Source: Chloroflexota bacterium (GTDB lineage Bacteria; Chloroflexota; Anaerolineae; Anaerolineales; Villigracilaceae). From it: a DNA stretch of 42,122 bases. Of the stretch, positions 23,589-32,074 are shown in pieces. A program made the translations under genes and the position numbers. The stretch is from assembly GCA_023459215.1 (NCBI GenBank), contig JAEWVF010000001.1:1-42122 (forward strand), in the 5' to 3' direction. Under the pieces are notes generated by a model. That model was not told the origin of the DNA. It did not search any database and saw only the letters and a list, made by a program, of their open reading frames with translations. Each line of letters begins with the position of its first letter. Positions within the stretch are counted from its first letter, which is position 1.

Positions 23589-24587
23589 TTACCAGTTTTT
23601 CTTTTTCTCTTCCCACTCTTTGACCCGCACAAATAATTCGCTCAACGGGCGCAAGTCGGCCACAGGCACAGACATGTTCTTGGTTTGGGTTTTGCTATAT
23701 TGGAAAACCCGACTCCCGGCAAAGATGGTGCTGGCTTTGCGGCGGAATTCTTCGCGCGCCATATAGCCGGTCAGCCAGGTTTCCATGCCATAAATCCAGA
23801 TATTGCCCCAGTCCTGCGGCGTGACCAAGTACACCTCGCTGCGCGCTGAACTGTGGATGCCAATCCGGGCGTCCGGGATGGTATCCACATGCAGGTAAGC
23901 CAGGCTGAAGAGCGGCAAATCCACCACCAGCCGGGTCAGCGGCTCGAGGGTGTATTTGGCGGTGACAAACTCACGCTCGGCATCCTGTCCGCCAATTTCA
24001 ACCGTGACCGGAACGCTGCATTCGCTTTTCAGGCTGATTTTGCCGAGCGGCGCCCAGGTTGCCGGGCGCGACCATTCGGCCCGCATGGGGTGGATGAGGT
24101 AAATGGGTTGGCCCGCATCGACTGCGGTTTTGATTTCCTCGCTGGAATTGGTGGTCAGGCCGAGCAGGAAGGCAAACAGGTACAAATCCTGGTCGCTGTG
24201 GTTTTCGCCGGCAAACTGGTCAGCGGGGATCAAGGCCGGGGCGCGCAGGACAAGCGCAGGGTTGCGGCGCATGGCGGTAATCTGGTTGCGCTTCGAGGTT
24301 ACAAACGTTTTCAGGTCGCAGCGATGTCCCCCCAGAGAAACATCATATTTATCCGGTTCGGTAAAAGGAGTCATGCCCTTTACATCGAAGGGAACCTCAT
24401 TTTCACCCAGGTAACGTCGGAAGGCCAGTTCCACTGCAACGCCGCCAACGATGCGGCGCAGCCGCGAGTAGAGTGAACCGCCCATGCGGTCATATGTGTG
24501 AGGCAGGGAGCGCACGGCGTAGGCTATGCCGCCTTCGGTTAAATCAGTGCTGTAAGGTAATCTTATAAAATCGTTGGGGGTTATCAT
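23589..24587 (-). CDS. PD-(D/E)XK-like protein, possible orphan nuclease
   Basis: I do not recognise a named family for this 332-aa protein. Near its N-terminus it shows a PD-(D/E)XK nuclease pattern: helix Glu E53 in GGVAVELAFRRYL, then D82 in PDKYDVSLGG, and D91-L-K93 in HRCDLKTF. That is the spacing of a restriction-type active site. The C-terminal two thirds have strands such as YLIHPMRAEW, RLVVDLPLFSLAYLHVD and the aromatic NIWIYGMETWLTGYM. No methyltransferase or other defence gene adjoins it. AGGA six bases before ATG at 24585-24587 supports the start. It is flanked by a strong terminator and an intergenic promoter region. Confidence 0.6.
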   Translation of the reverse strand: MITPNDFIRLPYSTDLTEGGIAYAVRSLPHTYDRMGGSLYSRLRRIVGGVAVELAFRRYLGENEVPFDVKGMTPFTEPDKYDVSLGGHRCDLKTFVTSKRNQITAMRRNPALVLRAPALIPADQFAGENHSDQDLYLFAFLLGLTTNSSEEIKTAVDAGQPIYLIHPMRAEWSRPATWAPLGKISLKSECSVPVTVEIGGQDAEREFVTAKYTLEPLTRLVVDLPLFSLAYLHVDTIPDARIGIHSSARSEVYLVTPQDWGNIWIYGMETWLTGYMAREEFRRKASTIFAGSRVFQYSKTQTKNMSVPVADLRPLSELFVRVKEWEEKKKNW

Positions 24588-24716
24588 TCACTATCCTGCG
24601 TTTCCCTCAAGCTCAAAATGACCCTGATGATATTTAACGATCTAATCATTATCAATCCTATAACAAAGTTTAGATTATGCCAAGATGCAAACAGAACTGT
24701 AAACGGTTTGGGTTGG

Positions 24717-24722
24717 TATAAT
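24717..24722 (+). promoter_or_regulatory. -10 element TATAAT before the first NBR1-Ig lipoprotein
   Basis: A perfect TATAAT 49 bases before ATG 24771 predicts a leader of about 40 bases. The -35 region (GAACTG at 17 bases) is poor. Confidence 0.5.
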
Positions 24723-24770
24723 CGTGGCGAACAAATCATGATTTTCTTGTTTTGAAGATGGAGTAAAGAA

Positions 24771-25484
24771 ATGAAAACGTTGTCTTTGCGAGCAATTTTG
24801 CTTATGTTGGCTTTGCCAGTTTTGCTGGTTGGCTGTAACCTGCCCCAGGCTACGCCTGAGAGTGCGGATGCTGTTTTTACCGCCGCCGCGGAAACGGTTC
24901 AGGCGCAGTTGACCCAGGATGCTTTGCTGGCCCCCCAGTCGACAACCGCCATCCCGACGGTTGTCCCGCTTGCGACCACACCGGCCCCGCCTCCAACGGC
25001 TATCCAGCCGCCAACGGCTACGGCCAGTGCGACCCCGTTATGCGACCTGGCCCAGTTTGTCACGGATGTGACCGTCCCGGACGGTAGCGAGTTCCAGCCT
25101 CAACAAACTTTTACCAAAACCTGGCGTTTGCGCAACCTGGGGACCTGCACCTGGTCGAGCGGTTACCAGGTTATCTTCGACACCGGCGAAGCGATGGGCG
25201 GCCCGGCAACCCAGCCCCTGGCGGGTGGTGTTGCCCCCAATCAGCAGGTGGATATTTCGGTGGCGCTCAAGGCCCCGGCTGCTCCCGGAACATATCGCGG
25301 TTACTGGCGGTTGCGCAACGCGGCTGGCGTCATCGTCCCGATTGCCAACGGCCACCAGGGCATTTCCTTCTTTGTTGAGATCAAGGTTGTTGCGCCTACC
25401 TCGACCCCGACGGTTACTTTCACGCCCAGCCTTACATCGACTCCAACACAAACATTCACACCTACAACAACCCCCACGCCTTAA
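24771..25484 (+). CDS. Lipoprotein with NBR1-like Ig domain (paralogue 1)
   Basis: The 237-aa protein has a lipoprotein signal ending LLVGC (Cys22), a Thr/Pro/Ala linker to about residue 88, and one domain of the NBR1 central Ig-like type (about 90-205). Shared marks are CDLAQFVTDVTVPDGS, FTKTWRLRNLGTCTW and APGTYRGYWRLRN. The Cys at the domain start and the Cys in GTCTW probably form a disulfide. A Thr/Pro-rich tail ends the protein. In eukaryotic NBR1 the domain binds cargo; in bacteria it is found in surface proteins of unknown role. GGAG lies seven bases before the ATG. Confidence 0.8.
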   Translation: MKTLSLRAILLMLALPVLLVGCNLPQATPESADAVFTAAAETVQAQLTQDALLAPQSTTAIPTVVPLATTPAPPPTAIQPPTATASATPLCDLAQFVTDVTVPDGSEFQPQQTFTKTWRLRNLGTCTWSSGYQVIFDTGEAMGGPATQPLAGGVAPNQQVDISVALKAPAAPGTYRGYWRLRNAAGVIVPIANGHQGISFFVEIKVVAPTSTPTVTFTPSLTSTPTQTFTPTTTPTP

Positions 25485-25506
25485 AACCGTAACGATTTCA
25501 GCATGA

Positions 25507-25538
25507 ACGGACGTTTGCCTTGCAAATGTCCGTTTTTT
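25507..25538 (+). terminator. Intrinsic terminator after NBR1-Ig paralogue 1
   Basis: ACGGACGTTTGC and GCAAATGTCCGT form a 12-bp stem with one G-T pair and a CTT loop, followed by TTTTTT. It lies 22 bases beyond the stop. Confidence 0.88.
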
Positions 25539-25546
25539 ATTTTTGT

Positions 25547-25552
25547 TATAAT
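25547..25552 (+). promoter_or_regulatory. -10 element TATAAT before NBR1-Ig paralogue 2
   Basis: A perfect TATAAT follows directly after the terminator and lies 27 bases before ATG 25579, so the leader would be only about 20 bases. Any -35 would sit within the terminator stem. Confidence 0.5.
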
Positions 25553-25578
25553 ACTGGCCTGTTCTGAAAGGAAACCGT

Positions 25579-26559
25579 ATGTCTAAACAACTAAAAAATA
25601 TCTTCATTTGGGGGAGCTTACTCGTTGTGTTGCTGAGCGCCTGCGGCGCCGAAACAACCCCCACCCCCGATGCAGATGCGATTGCCACCTCCGCTGTGCA
25701 AACTGTAGAGGCGCGTTATACCGAACAGGCTGCTGCCACCCAGGCGGCTGCTGTTCCACCCACAGCCGAGGCGACCCTTGCCTCGGACTTGCCCACGCCC
25801 ACCGCTACGTATGCGCCGTCCCCCACCCCTGCTCCGGCCCAGGGTGGCGGGTCGCAGGTCGCCTGCTACTTTGCCGCGTTTGTGGCCGATATCAGCATTC
25901 CGGATGGCAAAATCATGCTGCCGGGAACAGCGTTCACAAAAACCTGGCAAATCAAGAATGTCGGTTCCTGCGCCTGGGATACCTCGCACAAGCTGTATTT
26001 GCACAGTGGCGATGGGATGACGAGCGGCACCTCCATTCCCCTGGCGCGCACAGTTTATCCTGGCGATGTGGTCAATTTGTCGGTGGACATGAAGGCCCCC
26101 GAAGCGGAAGGTGTTTACACCGGCTTCTGGCGGATTGCCACGCCCTATGGCGGCAGCTTTGGGGTTGGCCCGGCTGATTCCCCGCTGATTGCCAAGATCA
26201 CGGTTGCCAAGAAGCCGGATGACGCTGTTGCGGTGACGGATGTGTACTACACCATCACCCGCGACCCGAAGGAAGCCTGTCCTGTGGGCGGCACGAAATA
26301 TACCGTTACCGCCACAGTTGTGACCAACGGCCCGACCGAAGTCCGTTATCAGTGGTACCAGTATCCTTATGACGGCGGTATCCGCGAAGGCGGCAAGCTC
26401 GTTTTCAAGGATGCCGGGCAACAGGTCATCTCCTGGACCTGGAACCTGAAATCGGATGCGGTGCAGGGGATGGAACGCAAGGTAACGCTATTCATCACAG
26501 AACCGAACAACGCCGAATTCAAGGATGGCGCGCCAATCTTCTATTGGACCTGTCCGTAA
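25579..26559 (+). CDS. Lipoprotein with NBR1-like Ig domain (paralogue 2)
   Basis: The 326-aa protein has a lipoprotein signal ending LLSAC (Cys22), a Thr/Pro/Ala linker to about residue 92, and an NBR1-like Ig domain (about 93-208: CYFAAFVADISIPDGK, FTKTWQIKNVGSCAW, GVYTGFWRIATPYG). It lacks the Thr-rich tail of its relatives. Instead a second beta-sandwich (about 215-326) begins VTDVYYTITRDP and ends FYWTCP, with Cys residues that could pair across it. AAAGGA lies before the ATG. It has its own promoter-like and terminator-like flanks, so it may be expressed separately from paralogue 1. Confidence 0.8.
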   Translation: MSKQLKNIFIWGSLLVVLLSACGAETTPTPDADAIATSAVQTVEARYTEQAAATQAAAVPPTAEATLASDLPTPTATYAPSPTPAPAQGGGSQVACYFAAFVADISIPDGKIMLPGTAFTKTWQIKNVGSCAWDTSHKLYLHSGDGMTSGTSIPLARTVYPGDVVNLSVDMKAPEAEGVYTGFWRIATPYGGSFGVGPADSPLIAKITVAKKPDDAVAVTDVYYTITRDPKEACPVGGTKYTVTATVVTNGPTEVRYQWYQYPYDGGIREGGKLVFKDAGQQVISWTWNLKSDAVQGMERKVTLFITEPNNAEFKDGAPIFYWTCP

Positions 26560-26571
26560 AACAAAACTTTT

Positions 26572-26603
26572 CAAAACAACCGGGGGCCGCCTCGGTTGTT
26601 TTG
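26572..26603 (+). terminator. Probable terminator after NBR1-Ig paralogue 2
   Basis: CAAAACAACCG and CGGTTGTTTTG form a perfect 11-bp stem around a 10-base loop. The T-rich part lies within the 3' arm, with TTTTTT only a little further on, so efficiency is uncertain. Confidence 0.6.
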
Positions 26604-26633
26604 ATTCTGGAACTTTTTTATCGCCGAGTCGTC

Positions 26634-26639
26634 TATAAA
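26634..26639 (+). promoter_or_regulatory. Weak -10 element TATAAA before NBR1-Ig paralogue 3
   Basis: TATAAA within TATAAAAT lies 91 bases before ATG 26725. No consensus -35 is seen at the expected distance, so this is tentative. Confidence 0.3.
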
Positions 26640-26724
26640 ATGCTTGTAAACCCCTGTCATGGCCTGAAATGGATGCTTGACAGGCCGAACAAGTGTGTGA
26701 GTTTGATTCAGGAGATAAATTTAT

Positions 26725-28074
26725 ATGAAAAAAGCATCGTTCGCCTTATCTTTGGGGGTTTTGCTCTTCTTGTTGACAGGCTGCAACCTGCCCAGTTCCA
26801 CGCCGGATGCCGCCGCCACGCTGCAGGCGGTGTACACCTCCCAGGCGGCCACCTTGCAGGCTTTGCAAACCCAGGCGGTTGTTGCCACGTTGCCGCCTGC
26901 CACGGTCGGTCTGCCAACCCTGCCGCCGCTGCCAACCGCTACCAACACTCCGCTGGTGGTGATTCCGAGCGTGACGCCCCTCAGCCCGGTTATTGTCACC
27001 CGCTGCGACCAGGCTGCTTTTGTGCGGGATGTGACCATCCCGGACAACACCTCCCTGGGTTCGGCGGCCAGCTTTACGAAGACCTGGCGCATCCAAAATA
27101 CCGGCACTTGTGCCTGGACAACAGCCTATTCGCTGGTTTTTTCATCGGGACACCAAATGGGCGGCCCGGCGGCGGTTAACCTGCCCCGGTCCGTTTCACC
27201 GGGCGATACGGTTGACGTCTCGGTGAACCTGACGGCCCCGGCCTCCACCGGAACCTATCGCGGGGACTGGATGCTGCGCAACAGTTCCGGGGCTTTGTTT
27301 GGGCTGGGCGCTCAGGCCAACAGCCCGGTTTATGTGCAGGTTAAAGTAACCGCCAACCTGACCGGCATCTTCGATTTCGTCGCCAATTACTGTACAGCCG
27401 ATTGGCGCAGCGCGGCTGGCGATTTGGGCTGCCCGGGCAATACCAGCGGCAAGAAGGGTTTTGCCATCAGCCTCGATAAGCCCAAGATGGAGAATGGCGT
27501 TACCGAAAGTCGCCCCGGCTTGTTGACTGTGCCGGAAAGCGTCAACAACGGCTACCTGAGCGGCTATTACCAGCCATTCGAAGTCAAGAACGGTGACCGT
27601 TTCCGCGCGACCATCGGCTGCGAATATGGCTCCAACGGTTGTAATGTCATCTTCCGCCTCGATTATCAAATCGGCAACGGTTCCATCAAAACTTTGTGGA
27701 AGTTCAACGAAGCCTACGAGGGCCAGATTTATAATGTGGATGTGGATTTAAGCTCCCTCAAGGGACAAACGGTCAAGTTCATTTTGACCGCGCACGCCAA
27801 CGGATCCTGGTCGAACGACCGGCCGATTTGGCTGGCAGCCCGCATCGAGCGCTTGTCCAACCAGATTACGCCCACGTTTACCCCTTCGGCGACGTTCACG
27901 GCGACCGCTACCAGCACGGCGACCACAACCTCGACGGCCACGGTTACAACCACGCCGACCGCCAGCCTGACGGCGACAGCCACCCTGACCAGCACGGCGA
28001 CTGCCACCTCGACTGAAACGGCAACTCCGACCGAGACCCAGACGCCAACACCGACCAACACACCTAACCCTTAA
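26725..28074 (+). CDS. Lipoprotein with NBR1-like Ig domain and extra beta-domain (paralogue 3)
   Basis: The 449-aa protein has a lipoprotein signal ending LLTGC (Cys20), a short Thr/Pro linker and an NBR1-like Ig domain (about residues 90-208: CDQAAFVRDVTIPDN, FTKTWRIQNTGTCAW, GTYRGDWMLRNSSGALFGLG). A further domain of about 180 residues follows, with carbohydrate-binding-module-like features (FEVKNGDRFRATIGCEYG, several Cys and aromatic residues). The last 55 residues are almost only Thr, Ala, Ser and Pro. The tail could span the cell wall or be O-glycosylated. AGGAG lies 10 bases before the ATG. A strong terminator follows. Confidence 0.8.
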   Translation: MKKASFALSLGVLLFLLTGCNLPSSTPDAAATLQAVYTSQAATLQALQTQAVVATLPPATVGLPTLPPLPTATNTPLVVIPSVTPLSPVIVTRCDQAAFVRDVTIPDNTSLGSAASFTKTWRIQNTGTCAWTTAYSLVFSSGHQMGGPAAVNLPRSVSPGDTVDVSVNLTAPASTGTYRGDWMLRNSSGALFGLGAQANSPVYVQVKVTANLTGIFDFVANYCTADWRSAAGDLGCPGNTSGKKGFAISLDKPKMENGVTESRPGLLTVPESVNNGYLSGYYQPFEVKNGDRFRATIGCEYGSNGCNVIFRLDYQIGNGSIKTLWKFNEAYEGQIYNVDVDLSSLKGQTVKFILTAHANGSWSNDRPIWLAARIERLSNQITPTFTPSATFTATATSTATTTSTATVTTTPTASLTATATLTSTATATSTETATPTETQTPTPTNTPNP

Positions 28075-28080
28075 TAACGA

Positions 28081-28113
28081 AGTGGGCGGGAGAATTTCTC
28101 CCGCCCACTTTTT
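28081..28113 (+). terminator. Intrinsic terminator after NBR1-Ig paralogue 3
   Basis: AGTGGGCGGGAGAA and TTCTCCCGCCCACT are perfect inverted copies around a single T, followed by TTTTT. Only the plus strand has a good T-run, so it mainly serves the lipoprotein gene, not the convergent epimerase gene. Confidence 0.9.
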
Positions 28114-28115
28114 GT

Positions 28116-29141
28116 TTAGAAGAGAGCTTTGTTGCTGCTCACCCAGTCGAACAATTGTCTGACCCCTTTTTCAACATCATATTTTGGCTTCCAGCCCAAC
28201 TCCGCCTGGGCTTTGCGGGTATTGGCAACGAAGACTTTTTGGTCGCCCGGACGCCAATCGCCGCGTGATACGGGGATGGCCCGCCCCAGGAGTTTTTCGA
28301 GCAGGGGGCCGAACTCGGTCCAGATGGAGATGGTGTTTTCCGGGCCGCCGCCCAGGTTGAAAACCTGACCGCTGACCTGTCCAATTTTTTCGAGGGCCAA
28401 ATCATACCCATCCAGCAGGTCGTAGACATGCAGCAAATCACGCACCTGTTTGCCATCGCCATAGATGACCAGCGGACGACCGGTGACGGCGGCGATGACG
28501 AACCAGGCAACCCAGCCCTGGTCTTCGACGCCGAATTGGCGCGGGCCGTAGATGCAGCTCTGGCGGAAAACCACCGTGCGCAGGCCGTAGATGCGGCCGT
28601 AATCGCGCACATACTGGTCGCCAGCGCCTTTCGAACAGCCATACGGGGAGTGAAAGTCGAGCGGCTGCGTCTCGGGACAGCCAAAGGGCAGGTTTTTGTA
28701 CTGCCAGCGGGTTGGCGTTTCGGCCACTTCAACATCATCCATGCCGCCATAAACCTTGTTGGTCGATGAGTAGAAGACAATTGGGTTGCGTTCGCTCAAG
28801 CGGGCGGCTTCGAGTACGTTAAAAGTCCCCAGGGCGTTGATTTCGAAATCCTCGCGCGGTTTGACAACCGAGGTGGTTACTGCCACCTGGCCGGCCAGGT
28901 GGACGATAACATCTGCATCACGGGCGGTGGCGGTCAACAGGGACGCGTCGCGCACATCTCCGGCCACCAGCCGGAATGCATCTTTGCCATAACTTTCTTC
29001 AAGCCAACGCAGGTTGCGCGGCGCGCCCGCCCGGCTGAGATTATCGTAAACGGTGACCTTTTCTCCGCGTTGGAGCAGGCGGTGGACATAATTTGAGCCG
29101 ATAAACCCGGCTCCTCCCGTGACGAGAATGTTGCGTGACAT
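28116..29141 (-). CDS. NAD-dependent nucleotide-sugar epimerase (CDP-paratose 2-epimerase-like)
   Basis: The 341-aa extended SDR has TGGAGFIGSN (NAD loop), HLAGQVAVTTSV, SSTNKVYGG, SPYGCSKGAGDQYV (catalytic Tyr and Lys), FRQSCIYGPRQFG and EDQGWVAWF. The last three blocks are typical of the CDP-tyvelose/paratose 2-epimerase branch, not the UDP-galactose 4-epimerase branch. It would change a sugar nucleotide for surface glycan or glycolipid. GGAG lies near ATG at 29139-29141. The start codon is one base after the stop of the flippase-like gene upstream, so the two are one operon. Confidence 0.8.
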   Translation of the reverse strand: MSRNILVTGGAGFIGSNYVHRLLQRGEKVTVYDNLSRAGAPRNLRWLEESYGKDAFRLVAGDVRDASLLTATARDADVIVHLAGQVAVTTSVVKPREDFEINALGTFNVLEAARLSERNPIVFYSSTNKVYGGMDDVEVAETPTRWQYKNLPFGCPETQPLDFHSPYGCSKGAGDQYVRDYGRIYGLRTVVFRQSCIYGPRQFGVEDQGWVAWFVIAAVTGRPLVIYGDGKQVRDLLHVYDLLDGYDLALEKIGQVSGQVFNLGGGPENTISIWTEFGPLLEKLLGRAIPVSRGDWRPGDQKVFVANTRKAQAELGWKPKYDVEKGVRQLFDWVSSNKALF

Positions 29142-29142
29142 A

Positions 29143-30156
29143 TTATTCGCTCTCCTGCAAATTTTTTCGGTTGGTCAGTTTTTCGTACATGCCGAGCAGG
29201 CTTTCGCCTTCCTGCGAGAAGGCAACCATGCCCAGAATGCCGGAATAGAGAATGTGCATCATGTGATGGGTGACGGCAAAAGCCAGCGCAACCCCGGATG
29301 AGATTTTTACTACGGCCAGGGCCGCTACGACAGCCCCTTCATACACACCCAGCGCCGATGGAGCCGAGGGGATTGCGCCGCCAAAGGATGAAATCCCCAG
29401 CGAAAAGGATGAATGCAAGAGTTTGGCGGCTGGCAGGAATCCACGCAGCAGGGCGTACTGGTTCGCCAGCGCGAAAAGCCAGCAAATCGCCATCCAGCCC
29501 AGGCTGGCGGTGAAACTTTTCAGGCTGGTCAGGACGGCCAGGCCGTCGAGGAAGGAATCGATGCGCGGTACGATGTATTTTTCGATGAGTTTGACTTTTC
29601 CGGCGCTGTGATCGATCCAATCCCGCAGCGGGACGCGGAAGCGGGCGACGAGGTGCAGGGAGAGCAAACCAACGGTCACCAGGCTGAGGGTGGTCAGCGC
29701 CACCGGGCGCGCCCAATCGACGCCGCTAAAAACGAAGGGCAGGGTGCCCATGACAATCAGCGCGGCGAAAGCCAGGTCATAGGCGCGTTCGATCATGATG
29801 GCCGGGATGGTGAAAAAAGTCCCAGTGTTGGTTTTGCGTCCGAGCAGGTAGGCGCGTCCCAATTCCCCCAGGCGGAAGGGCAGCACATTGTTCAGCAGGT
29901 AGCCCTGCATCATGATCATAAAAGAATCGCGGAAGGTGGGACGGTCTTCGAGCAGGGCGCGCGCACCCATGGCGCGCGCGGCCACAGAGGCCATGTAGAG
30001 CAGGCCGTGCAGGGCCAGGAAGCGCAGGTCGACAGTGCGGAACGCTTCGAATACGCTTGGCCAATCTACAATGAAGGCCAGAACAGCGATGACAATCAGG
30101 CTGATGACAATGCCGGGTAAGGCCCGGCGCAAATCTTGTAGTGTTTTATTGGACAT
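29143..30156 (-). CDS. LPG-synthase-TM/UPF0104 family flippase-like membrane protein
   Basis: The 337-aa protein has about eight transmembrane helices and the marks of the lysylphosphatidylglycerol-synthase transmembrane family (UPF0104, YbhN/AglD-like): ARAMGARALLEDRP, the NNVLPFRLGELGRAYLLGRK block, and later SSFGGAIPSAPSALGVYEGAVVAAL. Family members flip or transfer lipid-linked substrates, and several sit in glycan clusters. The epimerase gene follows at once, which supports a glycolipid role, although this is inferred. ATG at 30154-30156 has no strong ribosome site. Confidence 0.85.
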   Translation of the reverse strand: MSNKTLQDLRRALPGIVISLIVIAVLAFIVDWPSVFEAFRTVDLRFLALHGLLYMASVAARAMGARALLEDRPTFRDSFMIMMQGYLLNNVLPFRLGELGRAYLLGRKTNTGTFFTIPAIMIERAYDLAFAALIVMGTLPFVFSGVDWARPVALTTLSLVTVGLLSLHLVARFRVPLRDWIDHSAGKVKLIEKYIVPRIDSFLDGLAVLTSLKSFTASLGWMAICWLFALANQYALLRGFLPAAKLLHSSFSLGISSFGGAIPSAPSALGVYEGAVVAALAVVKISSGVALAFAVTHHMMHILYSGILGMVAFSQEGESLLGMYEKLTNRKNLQESE

Positions 30157-30250
30157 GGCAGCTCGGTGAAATTTCTGAAATATGCCCTAATATAGCATAT
30201 TTCGATTCTTTGGGCTTGTTTCACTTTACATTATGCTTGCTTATAAGCCA

Positions 30251-30270
30251 TGGTGATAAATAGGGTGACA
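30251..30270 (+). promoter_or_regulatory. GGTGA-type repeat upstream of the cytochrome operon
   Basis: GGTGATA (30252-30258) and GGTGACA (30264-30270) are direct repeats 12 bases apart. TGGTGATAAAT here is the exact reverse complement of a sequence upstream of ccmE (33449-33459). It may be a shared regulator site. The rest of the 256-base gap is AT-rich with no gene. Confidence 0.35.
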
Positions 30271-30412
30271 TTTAGTCTGTATGGATAATGACAGGTTGCA
30301 CTTGTTATTAATGCTGCTCTTATATTACCCTCTTGATGTTGGAAAAATCTGCCTGTTTACTGGCAGTTTGCCCGCCGAGTAACGAATTTAGCACAATATC
30401 AGGAGAAGCACT

Positions 30413-31204
30413 ATGACCAATCAAGTTTTGCAGAAAAGAATCTTTTGGCTTGTGGTTGCGCTTTTTGTCGTAACCTGGCTTGGCATCCTGCTGGTGGCCC
30501 CCAGCCAGGATGTCCAGGCGTCCCAGCCCAGCCAGACCGGGGCGGATCAGTGTAAGACCTGCCATAAGCCGATGGTTGAGCTTTGGTCGGCTAGCAAACA
30601 CGGCTCCGGCGGTTTGGACTGTTTGGTTTGCCACAAACTGGCAACAGGTGAAGGGGTACATCCCTTCGATTTGACTTATTCGACCGAGCCGGAAGAATTG
30701 ACCTGTACCGTTTGTCATGCGGAAGTGTCCCAGGATTGGAATTCCAGCCGGCACGGGGAAGTTGGTTTGAAATGCGTTTCCTGCCACAACCCCCACTCGC
30801 AGCAGCAAAAGCCGCTCGAGGGCAACCAGACTACTTGTGAAAATTGTCATCGCGAACAGAAAGATGATTTACATCAGTCGACCCACATTGCTGCGGGCGC
30901 CGATTGTATTACCTGTCACCTTGGCTCACACAACAAGCACACCTTCCATGTCGATGGCGCGACTTGCGCCTCCTGCCATGAGGATATTCACGGCGCCAAC
31001 AAACTGTTGATGGCCGGGGTTGAGGTTGAAAAACTGGGCGACGCTGAGGTTCCTGCCGCTCCGGAGCCTGTTCATGATGAAGAAAATGTGAAGCAGGAAG
31101 GCGGCATTAACCTGCCTTCGTGGCTCCTGTTGATTGCCGGACTTCTCTTAGGCGGCGGTGTGATGTGGGTATTTATTGGCAAAGACCCCGGTAAAGCCGC
31201 TTAG
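30413..31204 (+). CDS. Heptaheme c-type cytochrome, membrane-anchored
   Basis: The 263-aa protein has an N-terminal signal anchor (about residues 10-29), seven CxxCH heme sites in order (CKTCH, CLVCH, CTVCH, CVSCH, CENCH, CITCH, CASCH) and a second membrane helix near the C-terminus (about 236-258). Several extra His residues could act as distal ligands. It would carry electrons on the outer face of the cytoplasmic membrane. With the ferredoxin and NrfD genes behind it, it resembles the cytochrome subunit of quinone-linked NrfD complexes (Nrf, Qrc or alternative complex III type), although no NrfA nitrite reductase is present. AGGAG lies seven bases before the ATG. Confidence 0.9.
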   Translation: MTNQVLQKRIFWLVVALFVVTWLGILLVAPSQDVQASQPSQTGADQCKTCHKPMVELWSASKHGSGGLDCLVCHKLATGEGVHPFDLTYSTEPEELTCTVCHAEVSQDWNSSRHGEVGLKCVSCHNPHSQQQKPLEGNQTTCENCHREQKDDLHQSTHIAAGADCITCHLGSHNKHTFHVDGATCASCHEDIHGANKLLMAGVEVEKLGDAEVPAAPEPVHDEENVKQEGGINLPSWLLLIAGLLLGGGVMWVFIGKDPGKAA

Positions 31205-31228
31205 TCCTCGATGATATGGAGGTAGATG

Positions 31229-32071
31229 ATGAGTGAACCCCAAGAAAGTGTGACCACACCGGAAAAAGGCAATCTCGGTCGCCGTGATTTGCTGAAGCTG
31301 GCCGGTGCTTTGGCTGGCGCTGCGGGCCTGGCACAATTTATCAGTATTTCGACGCTGGCCCTGCGCGAGAAGCGTTCTGAAGTAGCCGAAGGCGGCCCCA
31401 AATGGGGCATGTTGATTGACATCAATAAATGTATCGGCTGTAATTACTGCACCTATGCCTGCCAGGCGACCAATAACCTGGCTGATGACATGCTCTACAA
31501 CGTTGTTACAACTGAAACCACCCAGAACGGGACCGATTTTTTCCTCTCGCGCCCGTGCATGCAGTGCGCCGAAGCCCCGTGCGTGCATGTCTGTCCGGTG
31601 CAAGCTACCTATTACCGTGCTGACGGCATTGTGGAGATGGATTACAACAAGTGCATCGGCTGTCGTTATTGTCAGGTGGCCTGCCCCTATGGCGCGCGCG
31701 TGTTTAACTGGCGGGAACCGATTGCCCCCGATACCAGCCCCCACGCGCCCGATTTCGGCATCCAGGAATTGCCCAACCGCCCGCGCGGCGTAGTGGAAAA
31801 ATGCCACTTCTGCTCGCACCGAATCGATAAATCTTACCCGCGCGGATTGGTGCCTGGCGTAGACCCGGCAGCTACCCCGGCTTGCGTTGTTGCCTGTCCC
31901 ACCGGTGCGCGTGTTTTTGGCGACACCACCGACCCGGAAAGCCCGATTTCGAAAGCGCGCCGCGAGGCCAAAGTCACCATCCGCTTGCGCGAGGATTTGA
32001 GTACCGAACCGCGCGTTTTCTACGTCCCGCCCGAAACCAATACCGATGGCCTGTTGAGCGGGGAGGGTTAA
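31229..32071 (+). CDS. Tat-exported ferredoxin with four [4Fe-4S] sites (NrfC/HybA-like)
   Basis: The 280-aa protein begins with a twin-arginine signal (GRRDLLKLAGALAGAAG, about residues 14-30). It then has four cysteine groups: CIGCNYCTYAC, CMQCAEAPCVHVC, CIGCRYCQVAC, and CHFC with CVVACPTG. This is the classic iron-sulfur subunit of NrfC/PsrB/HybA type, passing electrons between the cytochrome and the NrfD quinone site on the outside of the membrane. I chose the second ATG (31229), six bases after GGAGG; the ATG just before it is too close to that site. It is 24 bases after the cytochrome gene and three before the NrfD gene. Confidence 0.9.
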   Translation: MSEPQESVTTPEKGNLGRRDLLKLAGALAGAAGLAQFISISTLALREKRSEVAEGGPKWGMLIDINKCIGCNYCTYACQATNNLADDMLYNVVTTETTQNGTDFFLSRPCMQCAEAPCVHVCPVQATYYRADGIVEMDYNKCIGCRYCQVACPYGARVFNWREPIAPDTSPHAPDFGIQELPNRPRGVVEKCHFCSHRIDKSYPRGLVPGVDPAATPACVVACPTGARVFGDTTDPESPISKARREAKVTIRLREDLSTEPRVFYVPPETNTDGLLSGEG

Positions 32072-32074
32072 TCC

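Noticed and set aside
27870..28074. Short repeated ACGGCGAC-type units at the 3' end of the third lipoprotein gene
   Set aside because: They encode a Thr/Ala/Ser tail in frame and have no spacer pattern, so they are neither CRISPR nor a separate DNA repeat.
30413..31204. NrfH/NrfB nitrite-reductase assignment for the heptaheme cytochrome
   Set aside because: There is no NrfA catalytic subunit, and the heme number and two anchors differ from NrfH and NrfB, so only a general multiheme call is made.
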